From the NCBI GenBank assembly GCA_934636825.1, contig CAKUBG010000007.1:28749-92748 (forward strand): 64,000 nt of DNA. The letters are read 5' to 3'. The notes beneath the pieces were generated by a model. That model searched no databases. It worked only from the letters and a program-made list of their open reading frames with translations, and was not told where the DNA came from. Positions 24,747 through 32,278 of the stretch are shown in pieces. Every line of letters begins with the position of its first letter. The stretch's first letter is position 1. Source of the stretch: an uncultured bacterium. Lineage in GTDB: Bacteria > Vulcanimicrobiota > Xenobia > Xenobiales > Xenobiaceae. Both the position numbers and the translations under genes were made by a program.

Positions 24747-25349
24747 ATGTCTATAAATTCAGTAAATTCTTTTGCCAATACTTATAGCGCATCTGCTCCA
24801 GTATATAGCAAAGAAACGACCAACACTGAAACTGCCGCCGTACAGGCAGAGCCGCAAGAAATGTTTGCTTTGAGTGAGCAAAGTGAAGAACCCGCTCCTC
24901 AAAAGCCTCCCTTCGCTACTCGTATTGCCCGCAACGCTGCCGGTGTAGTTACCGGTGCTATCGGTGCTGCTGCCGGTGCTACCAAAGGTGGTTTGGTAGG
25001 TGCTGCTCAGGGCAAAGTCAGTATTTCTCACGACGCCAAAGTAGTTTTACAAGCTATCGGTGCTTCCGCTGGTTTAGTAGCCGGATTGGCTATTGCCGGT
25101 ACTGTCGCTGGCCCTATCGCTTTGGTCGGTGGCTTGATCGCTGGTCCTTTGGTAGGTTCCATGGCCGGTGGTATGGTCGGCGGTGCTGTTGAAGGTCTTG
25201 GCTCAGCTATCGTCGGTGCTGGCCCCGGCGCTGTCAATGGCGCTAAAAAAGGCTTCGATATCGGTCGCACAGTAATAGACAAGATCGTTGCTAAAGAAGC
25301 TCCCGCTCCTCAAGAGCAAGCTCCCGCTTCCGAAGAAAAAGTCGGCTAG
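24747..25349 (+). CDS. Glycine-zipper protein
   Basis: This 200-residue protein has a polar N-terminal part of about 60 residues, then a long stretch of GxxxG/AxxxG-type repeats ('AAGATKGGLVGAAQG', 'GPIALVGGLIAGPLVGSMAGG', 'GLGSAIVGAGPGAV') that can pack as membrane or self-assembling helices, and a Pro/Glu-rich end. No signal peptide is present, so the N-terminus stays in the cytoplasm or a non-classical route is used. Codon use is biased to a few frequent codons (GGT, GCT), suggesting strong expression. It has a good ribosome-binding site behind a long structured leader. Such proteins occur as envelope or secreted-effector-like factors; the function here is unknown. Confidence 0.7.
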   Translation: MSINSVNSFANTYSASAPVYSKETTNTETAAVQAEPQEMFALSEQSEEPAPQKPPFATRIARNAAGVVTGAIGAAAGATKGGLVGAAQGKVSISHDAKVVLQAIGASAGLVAGLAIAGTVAGPIALVGGLIAGPLVGSMAGGMVGGAVEGLGSAIVGAGPGAVNGAKKGFDIGRTVIDKIVAKEAPAPQEQAPASEEKVG

Positions 25350-25420
25350 TTTTTACCACAAGTGCCTTAAAGCCCCTGCCTTCAGGTATGGGGAGTATGT
25401 TAATATATATTGATTGCCTA

Positions 25421-25460
25421 AATGAGCTCTGCTTTCTTTACGGAAGGCAGAGCTCATTTT
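25421..25460. terminator. Convergent intrinsic terminator
   Basis: AATGAGCTCTGCTTTC (25421-25436) pairs with GAAGGCAGAGCTCATTTT (25443-25460), with the leftward gene stopping inside the right arm. It can serve both the glycine-zipper gene and the leftward transglutaminase gene. A weaker hairpin of CCCC...GGGG lies around 25374-25394. Confidence 0.85.
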
Positions 25461-27244
25461 GTATCGCTTTGTTGTACTTTACGTAAGCGTTTTTTTAAGG
25501 TACGCACAAATTTTTTTTCTTCCGGTTGCAAACTCAATTCTGAAGCTTTTTGCAACATAATTAAGCTTTCGTCTATTTGACCGCGCTCTAAGTAAAGTTG
25601 TCCTAATGTTAAGTAGGGATAGCCATCTTGAGGAGCGCTTTTAGCTAAAGCAGCTAGAGCCAACTTTTGTTCTTGAGGCTGATTCGTTTTAAAAGCTCCT
25701 CTAAGCCATTGAATTTTTAGAATATAATTTGCGGGCAGCCAACAGGCCGAAGCCTGACCGGCCGAACAAAGTTCTGACCAATTGCGCTGATCGCTGCAAA
25801 ATTGGCAAATAGCTTCGGCCATAAAATCTCGAGCCGGACATTGTTGCATAAAAAATATTTGCTTTTTTACTTCCAAGCTTTGCATAGTAAAAATAGCCAA
25901 AAAAGCTTTAGCTTCAGCAACATATTTATTGTCTTCAGGCAATTTATCTAACAAATTTTGAGCTTTTTGCCAATTATAATTGTAAATTGCCAGCCAAGCT
26001 TGTAATAGTTTGGCTGCAGGTTCCGTTCTGGAACTTAGAGCTTTAATTTCGTCTTTGCTCCAACGCCTATTGAGAGCCCACAGAGCTGTCTGGGAGAGAT
26101 CATTAGGATTGGTCTCTATTTTTACAATCTCCGAACCGGAAAGTACTTTCTTGGGATCGGCTCCGTCTTTCAAAGCAAAAAAATCTCCGAAATTATAGAC
26201 AACCCGATTGTTGCTTAAATTGCTATTATAATCGAGGATACGATGATTGATAGTTACCGACAGAGAGTTTGTGTGCAATTGGGAAGGATGCTTTTTAGGA
26301 AAAGAAGACGGAGTAGGTTTTTCTTTAAGGGCGCAGCCTCGGCTATCATCTCCTACATACCAAGCGACTATATTGGGATCGGCTTTGGCAAAACAACTCT
26401 GACGCATATAAGGAAAACGCCCTTGAGTAGGATCTACAGGCACATATCCTAAGTCTGGACAAAAAACTTCACACCATGAATGAGTAGCTTGATCTTCCGG
26501 CTCAGAAGTACTTAAAAGCATGCCTCCGACGATCCTCACTCGAAAACCTAAATTTTGCAGCAATTTGGCAGTAAGCATAGCGGAATCAGAACACTGTAAA
26601 TGCTTATCCTTGAGCATATCGGTGAAAGAGTTTTTAGCTTGTTTGGAATCATAGAGGAAAGCTTGGCGCATAAAATCGTAAACAGCTAAAAGCTTGTAAA
26701 GATTGTATTGCTGATTTTCGGTTATTTGTATAGCTAGATCGGCCAATTGCTTTTCTTCCGCGCTGGAAGAAGCCGCTAAAGCACTATGCCAATAGTCCCT
26801 ATTCAAAATAAGAGCTGCTTTAGTTTCATACAAATTGGGAAGAGCGTCTTCCCAAGTTTCTTTATTAAAATTAAAAACTAAAGCGTCGTTATCAATGGTG
26901 GCTTGTTGCTCGACAGTAAAAGTTTGTCCCGCTTTTACAATTAGGTTGTCGTATTGAAGGTAACTATTGCCCAATTCATCTTCAATTTGCTTTTGAGGAG
27001 AAGGTTTAATAGCCAGCGAATGGACTTTTTGTCTGTATGGCCAATCTTTTAACAGGGGAATCTTCAGAGAAATTACACAGGGATAATCATAGATGTTTTT
27101 GTATTGGACACTGAGCTTTACTTGGCGTTTTATTCTTTCGCAATTTTCTTGGCCTTGGGGTTTTTTTGATAAATAGAATTGGCAATATATAGCTATGGCT
27201 ATTGTCATAAGGACGATTATAACTATAACTGCGCTCTTTCGCAT
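25454..27244 (-). CDS. Membrane-anchored transglutaminase-like protein with C-terminal TPR-like region
   Basis: This 596-residue protein has an N-terminal membrane anchor (residues about 4-24, 'AVIVIIVLMTIAIAIYCQFYL'). The transglutaminase/protease-like core has the triad Cys218 ('HLQCSDSA'), His255 ('THSWCEVF') and Asp271 ('PVDPTQG'). The C-terminal third is helical with TPR-like repeats ('YLTLGQLYLERGQIDESLIMLQKA'). I chose the ATG at 27244 over a start 28 codons upstream. Such cores are mostly peptidases or cross-linkers acting outside the membrane. It is divergent from a secreted protein next to the putative RiPP locus, and could participate in processing there, which is unproven. Confidence 0.85.
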   Translation of the reverse strand: MRKSAVIVIIVLMTIAIAIYCQFYLSKKPQGQENCERIKRQVKLSVQYKNIYDYPCVISLKIPLLKDWPYRQKVHSLAIKPSPQKQIEDELGNSYLQYDNLIVKAGQTFTVEQQATIDNDALVFNFNKETWEDALPNLYETKAALILNRDYWHSALAASSSAEEKQLADLAIQITENQQYNLYKLLAVYDFMRQAFLYDSKQAKNSFTDMLKDKHLQCSDSAMLTAKLLQNLGFRVRIVGGMLLSTSEPEDQATHSWCEVFCPDLGYVPVDPTQGRFPYMRQSCFAKADPNIVAWYVGDDSRGCALKEKPTPSSFPKKHPSQLHTNSLSVTINHRILDYNSNLSNNRVVYNFGDFFALKDGADPKKVLSGSEIVKIETNPNDLSQTALWALNRRWSKDEIKALSSRTEPAAKLLQAWLAIYNYNWQKAQNLLDKLPEDNKYVAEAKAFLAIFTMQSLEVKKQIFFMQQCPARDFMAEAICQFCSDQRNWSELCSAGQASACWLPANYILKIQWLRGAFKTNQPQEQKLALAALAKSAPQDGYPYLTLGQLYLERGQIDESLIMLQKASELSLQPEEKKFVRTLKKRLRKVQQSDTK

Positions 27245-27378
27245 AAATCCCGGCCAATTTCCCGAAAATACGGTAATTGTGATTGGTGAGTTTATACCAA
27301 AAAATCCTGCAGAATTTAGAGGAAGCAAAGTATAAAAAGCTGAAAGTTACGGCCTTTTTCAGCCGGAGGAGGAATGTT

Positions 27379-28269
27379 GTGAAAGATTGTTGCCGTTTAA
27401 CTGCCATAATTATTTTCTTGGCAGTTCTGACTGTCGTTTTGCCTTCTTGGGCTCAGAACAATTCTGCAGAAAAAACTTTTAATGCTACAGGCAAGAGCCA
27501 CACCGGAGTAGATGAAGTTTCTATCTCCAAAATTACTCCGCGAACTTCAGCTGATGTACCTCAAAATTGTCAGTTGCCTGTGGTACTTCTGGCCGACTAT
27601 AAACTGAGCTCTTCGGCTCAAGGCTTTATTAAAGTCAGAGCTTTTATATGGTCTAAAAACGATAAACACAAAAAAGCAGGCTATAAGAGTGGGCTTAAGC
27701 CTATTTCGGCTATAATGCAAGCGGCTGTAAAAAAGGGCAGCGGCAGCATAAAAGTATCCTTTCCTCCTTTATCTATGCCAGTTCAGGCAGATTCCCAAAC
27801 TCAATTAGTGATTGTGGCCAGCTTACAAAATGGTCAGCAAAAAGAACTTGCTTGGGGTAGCAGTTATAATTTTGTGCGCGGTACACTTTCTTTAGCTAAA
27901 ACAGCCGACAAAAGCCCCAAGACAGCTATTACCGTTTTGGATTTTACTCCCAAAGTAGGTCTTTTGACTGTAGGTAAAGCTCAAGAATTTACTTATAAAT
28001 TTCAATATAGCCTTAAAGAGCGTGATTATGCTTTTGTCAATTTTGAATTGAAAAATGCTCTGGATGATTATTCCGCCAGCCCTTGGTATTGTGCTGTAGT
28101 ACCGGTACCAAAAGGGGCGGGCGTAGCAAAATATACTTCCAATAGATACTTTTTTCCATACATGTATAAGTTATATAAGATGCGTTTAGGCGTTCATTAT
28201 CGTGAAGACCCATTAGGTGGTACAATTGATTCTTTATTCTATGGAGATTGGCAACTTAATTCTAACTAA
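27379..28269 (+). CDS. Secreted protein of unknown function
   Basis: This 296-residue protein starts at GTG 27379, six bases after GGAGGAGG. It has a signal peptide ('LTAIIIFLAVLTVVLPSWAQ', cleavage after the Ala of 'SWAQ'). The mature part has no Cys in the first two thirds and is beta-rich with Tyr/Phe-rich segments near the end ('YFFPYMYKLYKMRLGVHY'). I recognise no family. It lies 75 bp upstream of the first His-rich-tail gene on the same strand and may belong to the same operon. Confidence 0.6.
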   Translation: MKDCCRLTAIIIFLAVLTVVLPSWAQNNSAEKTFNATGKSHTGVDEVSISKITPRTSADVPQNCQLPVVLLADYKLSSSAQGFIKVRAFIWSKNDKHKKAGYKSGLKPISAIMQAAVKKGSGSIKVSFPPLSMPVQADSQTQLVIVASLQNGQQKELAWGSSYNFVRGTLSLAKTADKSPKTAITVLDFTPKVGLLTVGKAQEFTYKFQYSLKERDYAFVNFELKNALDDYSASPWYCAVVPVPKGAGVAKYTSNRYFFPYMYKLYKMRLGVHYREDPLGGTIDSLFYGDWQLNSN

Positions 28270-28344
28270 AAATATTGAAATTTGCTATCGATTTTGTTAG
28301 TATTCCAGAGGGTATACCTTTTTTAGCTTCGGGAGGAAAGAGCC

Positions 28345-28995
28345 GTGAACATAGCCTTTATATTAAATTCTGCTGTGCTTTCTGCTGCTTGTCCCTCGCT
28401 TCAAGAGCAGCTTGAACGCAAGCGCGGTTGCCATTCTTATCAATTAGACGGTGGTTGGCTTTTAAGCATTAATGATGCCAAGCCTGCTCCTGTAGTTGCC
28501 AAGAAATGTAGCTCTAAGCAGTATTCTGATTTAGTCCTTCCCGAAGCTGGCTTCCAGGTTCAGCCGGTCAGTTTGGTTCCTTCCATGCGCTCTCGTTTGA
28601 GCAAAGCTTTGCGCAATTTGGTGGGCAGTTTTGAGTTGCCTCTGGTACGTCGCAGTGCTGTTTCTTTCGGTTGTTTTGCTTTTATAGCCAGCTTAATTTT
28701 TAGTGGCAGTCAGCCTGTTAAAGCTGAAACTATTCCTGTGTGTTCCAAAGCGTCTGTCCAGTCGGTCAGCCCTGTGCAAAATTTACTGGCCAAAACAGAA
28801 GTCGATCCTGTCAATCATGCCTTGCGCTTAGGTAGCGCCTGGGGAGCCTATGCCGAGTCTGACAGTGGCCATACAAATATTCCGGCTCAGCATATCAATT
28901 TACCTAATGGGCAGCATAGCAATTCTTCACATTTACCAGAGGGAAATAAAGGACATACACCGCAAGTTCCTCCTGTCCCCGGAGCCGGTGTATAA
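28345..28995 (+). CDS. Candidate RiPP precursor 1: secreted protein with HxN/HxP tail
   Basis: This 216-residue protein starts at GTG 28345, eight bases after GGGAGGAAAG. Residues 1-100 form a hydrophilic leader ending in FELPL (96-100). A hydrophobic Sec-like segment (about 106-122) and a likely cleavage site ('QPVKA', 127) follow. The C-terminal 41 residues contain five His each followed two residues later by Asn or Pro (HTN, HIN, HSN, HLP, HTP). The presence of a long leader before the signal segment is unusual for a plain secreted protein. No family was recognised. Neighbouring genes encode a second such protein and a SPASM protein. Confidence 0.6.
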   Translation: MNIAFILNSAVLSAACPSLQEQLERKRGCHSYQLDGGWLLSINDAKPAPVVAKKCSSKQYSDLVLPEAGFQVQPVSLVPSMRSRLSKALRNLVGSFELPLVRRSAVSFGCFAFIASLIFSGSQPVKAETIPVCSKASVQSVSPVQNLLAKTEVDPVNHALRLGSAWGAYAESDSGHTNIPAQHINLPNGQHSNSSHLPEGNKGHTPQVPPVPGAGV

Positions 28996-29079
28996 GTTTA
29001 ATATGGCAAATGGTGGAGCTACATTTTCGTCATGCTAGGCAATTGTTGGCAATCGATTTGAGTAAGAAAGGCTGATTAA

Positions 29080-29637
29080 ATGAGACGGTACAGAGTTGCT
29101 TTGGAAAAAAGGAGCGAAGCTGCGACTAATTCGAAATATCTTTTGGAAGACAAAGCTGAACAAGTTAAGGTTAATTTGCTTCCTGGAGCCAAATCGGTAG
29201 GCTCTGTTTTTGAATTGCCTCTTATCTCTGCTTGCCACTCTAAATTGGCTATTTGTGCTCTGGCTTTAGGTGCAGTTGTAGTTGGTTCTCCCTCTGCGAC
29301 TCAGGCTGCTTCTTCGGTAGCTTTGCCCAGCGCCTCTGCGCAAGTTGTCTCTTTGCAAGAATGCTTTGCCCAATCAGCTTTGTGTGCCAACAATCGTGAA
29401 ATTATTTTAGATAGTACTGTCGATTTGCACGAATATACTACAGTTCAGATAGCTCAAGCCAGCTACCATACCAACAATTCGGCTCATCTTAACAAAACGC
29501 CCGTGCCTCACAAAAATACTGCCTGGAACAATCATAGTAATACTGGTGGTCACTCTAACGGCGATTGGGCCAACCATAGCAATGCCGCTTCCGGTACTGG
29601 CCATGTCAATTTGGTACATGGCGACTTCTTGTTCTAA
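29080..29637 (+). CDS. Candidate RiPP precursor 2: secreted protein with seven HxN motifs
   Basis: This 185-residue protein starts at ATG 29080 behind AAAGG. Its leader of about 48 residues also ends in FELPL (44-48), followed by a hydrophobic segment (about 56-69) and cleavage site 'ATQA' (76). The last 56 residues have HTN, HLN, HKN, three HSN and HVN, and end in HGDFLF. This regular His-Xaa-Asn series resembles the repeats of the known His-Xaa-Ser RiPP precursor HxsA and fits the aromatic-X-hydrophilic triads cross-linked by cyclophane-forming radical SAM enzymes. It is followed 122 bp later by the SPASM/RRE gene. Confidence 0.65.
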   Translation: MRRYRVALEKRSEAATNSKYLLEDKAEQVKVNLLPGAKSVGSVFELPLISACHSKLAICALALGAVVVGSPSATQAASSVALPSASAQVVSLQECFAQSALCANNREIILDSTVDLHEYTTVQIAQASYHTNNSAHLNKTPVPHKNTAWNNHSNTGGHSNGDWANHSNAASGTGHVNLVHGDFLF

Positions 29638-29672
29638 ATTAGAAATTAGATTCTTTTATCGACTGATTTTTT

Positions 29673-29698
29673 GAAGCCTTGGCTTCGGTTTGTTTTTC
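29673..29698 (+). terminator. Weak terminator or attenuator between precursor 2 and the SPASM gene
   Basis: GAAGCC and GGCTTC (29673-29686) form a short stem followed by GGTTTGTTTTT. The stem is too small to be a firm terminator. Partial termination here would keep the precursor transcript more abundant than the maturase transcript. Confidence 0.4.
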
Positions 29699-29759
29699 CC
29701 CAATCAGCAGCTTAAGCGGTTCCTTTTTGAGGGCAAACAATATGGTGGAGGTTTTTCTT

Positions 29760-30944
29760 ATGCTACACCTTACGGCCCCGGTTAGCTGCAATATAGTTTT
29801 GGCTGATAAGCTTTCGAATCATCTTTTATCTTTATCGCAATGGAAAGCCATTTTGGCTAAGTTTAAACAAGCCAACGAATTTCGTATTTATGGTTTTGAG
29901 GCTTGGTGGGTGGCCCAGGAAAGCTTAAATGTGTCAGAAGCAGAGCTTTTTTCTCTCTTTTCTGAATTGGACAAAATGGGCAAATGTTTCCATATTTACC
30001 TTGATGCTGCCTCCAATTATAGCTCTTTTCCTTACAATCGCTTTTTTGCCGCTTTACTAAATTGTTCTTATTTGGGTAGCACTATTTTTTCTTTTTCCGG
30101 AAAAGAAAGTTTGGCTGCTGAGCCCGGATGGAGCGCTTTGGAAGAGGCTTCTGCAGCCGGTTTCGATACCGGCGCCTCTATTTTATTTACTGCCCAAAGT
30201 ATAGAACGCATAGATGATTTAACAAATGAAGCTCTAGATGGTGGAGCTTCCTTAGTTATTTTTGAGAGAGCTTATCCTTCCGAGTCGGAAAAATTAGATT
30301 TGGATAATTTCAAACGCGGAGCTGCCCAAATATACGAATTGCGCCAACTGGGAACGGAGGTAGCTTTAAGTGGCTGTTTCCCAAACTGCTTTAGTCAAGG
30401 TGATATTCCCTCTTGTTTAGCTGGAACTGTCAGTTGTTCAGTTACTCCCGAAGGTGCGCTTCGTCCTTGTCGTTATGCTTCTAATGTCAATTGTCTGAAT
30501 TTGGTTTCTTCTTCTTTGGCTGAAGCTTGGCAAAGCCGAGCTTTTGAAAAATGGAGATTGATAACTTCCGAAACTTGCCAAGGGTGTGCCAAGTGCAATT
30601 TGTGCCCGGGCGGATGTTTGCTCTATGCTTATGAAAGCAATTTGGAAAAGAGCGATCCTCTGATGGTCGGTAAAGTAGCTGAAGAAACTATTCTGCAGGA
30701 AGTTACCTTAGAAGATGAACTTTGTCCTGTGCCTTGCTACAATGTCAGAGAAGAAAGTTTTGGTTGGCTTCTGATGCGTGGCTCGAGAGTTATACCGGTA
30801 AGTTCCAAAGCCGGCCCAATTTTGGCTCGTTTTACCGGCGAAGTCACTTTGGGAGAAATAGAACAAGAGTTTGGCTCAGGAGCTTTGTCCTTTATATATT
30901 CATTGTATGTACGCGGCTTTATTGAGCTAAAAGAATCGATCTAG
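29760..30944 (+). CDS. SPASM/RRE-domain protein, radical-SAM-like maturase with lost CxxxCxxC
   Basis: This 394-residue protein begins 'MLHLTAPVSCN', exactly as radical SAM/SPASM peptide maturases begin, but the cluster motif reads 'CNIVLADKL', keeping only the first Cys. The rest of the barrel is degenerate. The SPASM domain is intact: 'CSVTPEGALRPC' and then 'CQGCAKCNLCPGGC', fitting CX2CX5CX3C with one extra Cys. Residues from about 325 form a PqqD-like fold ('NVREESFGWLLMRG', 'SKAGPILARFTGEVTLGEIEQEF'), i.e. a RiPP recognition element. Two starts are plausible, 29742 and 29760; each has its own GGAGG-like site. It probably binds the precursor leaders; whether it is catalytic is doubtful. 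Confidence 0.8.
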   Translation: MLHLTAPVSCNIVLADKLSNHLLSLSQWKAILAKFKQANEFRIYGFEAWWVAQESLNVSEAELFSLFSELDKMGKCFHIYLDAASNYSSFPYNRFFAALLNCSYLGSTIFSFSGKESLAAEPGWSALEEASAAGFDTGASILFTAQSIERIDDLTNEALDGGASLVIFERAYPSESEKLDLDNFKRGAAQIYELRQLGTEVALSGCFPNCFSQGDIPSCLAGTVSCSVTPEGALRPCRYASNVNCLNLVSSSLAEAWQSRAFEKWRLITSETCQGCAKCNLCPGGCLLYAYESNLEKSDPLMVGKVAEETILQEVTLEDELCPVPCYNVREESFGWLLMRGSRVIPVSSKAGPILARFTGEVTLGEIEQEFGSGALSFIYSLYVRGFIELKESI

Positions 30945-31027
30945 CTTTTTTACTACGAGTGTCGTAAAGCTACTGCTTTTCGAACATGGGGAGATAAGGC
31001 ACGTCCGCCGAATATTTGCATAAACGA

Positions 31028-31041
31028 TAGGCATAAGCCTA
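31028..31041 (+). promoter_or_regulatory. Palindrome upstream of the MarR gene
   Basis: TAGGC-ATAA-GCCTA is a perfect 14-bp dyad immediately before the MarR-family coding region. Its position fits an autoregulatory operator, although it could equally be a small mRNA hairpin. Confidence 0.4.
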
Positions 31042-31053
31042 ATGGAGCCAAAA

Positions 31054-31515
31054 ATGAGACAATCTTTAAGCCGCGATCTTATGGATTTGATACGCCATTG
31101 GGCCTATCACGAAAGACAGGTTCATGTCTATGGTTTGCAAGAGCCGTTGTATCGTTCGGAAATTCACGTTATTTGGCTTTTAGGCAAAGAGCCCGGCATC
31201 TACGGCTTAAAGTTGGCTAAAAAGATTGGGGTTACCAAAAGTGCCGCTTCTCAGGTTCTTTCCAAATTGGAGAAGCGAGGCATGATCTCTGGTCACGTGG
31301 CTTCCGATAAATTAACCAAACGCACTTACAGTCTCACCGAAGAGGGCTGGAAAGTTTTCCATTTTCACGAAAAAATTCATAATGATTTTGAACGTCGCTT
31401 TAATAATTTGTTGCGTCGATACACTCCAGAGCAGCGTCGCTTTTTGAAACAATTTGTACAAGATCTTAACGATAATTTAAATACTTGGTTTGATGACGAT
31501 TTGAAAATACTCTAA
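31054..31515 (+). CDS. MarR-family transcriptional regulator
   Basis: This 153-residue winged-helix protein has the MarR layout. A helix precedes 'YRSEIHVIWLLGKEPGIYGLKLAKKIGVTKSAASQVLSKLEKRGMI', the HTH with recognition helix, followed by the beta-wing ('SDKLTKRTYSLTEEG') and dimerisation helices. I chose ATG 31054 because GGAG six bases upstream fits it better than the ATG at 31042. It lies 110 bp after the SPASM gene in the same direction, so it could control the locus. A terminator follows. Confidence 0.9.
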   Translation: MRQSLSRDLMDLIRHWAYHERQVHVYGLQEPLYRSEIHVIWLLGKEPGIYGLKLAKKIGVTKSAASQVLSKLEKRGMISGHVASDKLTKRTYSLTEEGWKVFHFHEKIHNDFERRFNNLLRRYTPEQRRFLKQFVQDLNDNLNTWFDDDLKIL

Positions 31516-31533
31516 CCAATTGAAAATTAGCCT

Positions 31534-31568
31534 AAAATAGCGATTTTAAGGGAAAATTAGCTATTTTT
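31534..31568 (+). terminator. AT-rich terminator after the MarR gene
   Basis: AAAATAGC and ATTTT pair with AAAAT and AGCTATTTT with one small bulge, ending in a T-run at 31563-31568. Confidence 0.6.
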
Positions 31569-31695
31569 GAGAAGGGAAATCGTCTTTCAATTAAAAAGCC
31601 TGCTATTATCTGCCTAAGAGGCGCGGAGTGCGTATTTATCGCATTTTGGTGCTTTATGGTTTGAACTAAAAAATAATAGAAGGAGCTTCCGTGAG

Positions 31696-32277
31696 ATGCA
31701 TATAGTAAGAAGGTCTTGGCGGTCTTATGCTTTTTCACTCATAGAACTGTTAGTCGCTTTATCTATAGGTGCCATCATCATGGCTATCGCAGTTCCTTCT
31801 TGGAATAGCTATAACAACCGTATGATTGTGCTGACCAATGCCAACGAATTTGCGGCTGAGTTGCGCGAAGCTCGCAATAATGCTTTGCGATCCGGATACG
31901 ATATGTTTTTCAGATATAGCGTTTCCAGAAATATAAAAACGTACTATTCAAAGCGCAATATAGGCAAAGTGGCCAGTATAAGTATAACTAGAGGCGTACC
32001 CGTGAGTGGTGGTGCTGCTTGGAGTTATTCCGAAGTCAATGCTGTATTTGATAAAAAGCGCACCTTAGATTCAAGAGTAGATCTATATGCCGATGCTACA
32101 TCTTCTTCAGCTCTGACAAGCGCTAAGCTTCGCTTCGACACTGATGGACGCGTCAGCTCTACGGAAGATAATAGCGGTTTTACCAAAGTAGACAACAATT
32201 ACGTAATTTACGTTGGTCACGGCTCTTACCGCATTCCTGTAAAAGTTACTAAAATTGGCAGTGTGGTGGTAGGGTAA
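31696..32277 (+). CDS. GspH/FimT-like prepilin (pseudopilin 1)
   Basis: This 193-residue protein has the type IV prepilin N-terminus: a short basic leader and 'YAFSLIELLVALSIG', with Glu at +5 and a hydrophobic helix to about residue 38. The residue before the cleavage site is Ala instead of the usual Gly. The remainder is a GspH-like globular domain ('NANEFAAELREARNNALRSG'). AGGAG lies 10 bases before the ATG. It heads a four-gene cluster with no assembly machinery genes. It would be processed by a PilD-type peptidase encoded elsewhere. Confidence 0.9.
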   Translation: MHIVRRSWRSYAFSLIELLVALSIGAIIMAIAVPSWNSYNNRMIVLTNANEFAAELREARNNALRSGYDMFFRYSVSRNIKTYYSKRNIGKVASISITRGVPVSGGAAWSYSEVNAVFDKKRTLDSRVDLYADATSSSALTSAKLRFDTDGRVSSTEDNSGFTKVDNNYVIYVGHGSYRIPVKVTKIGSVVVG

Positions 32278-32278
32278 T

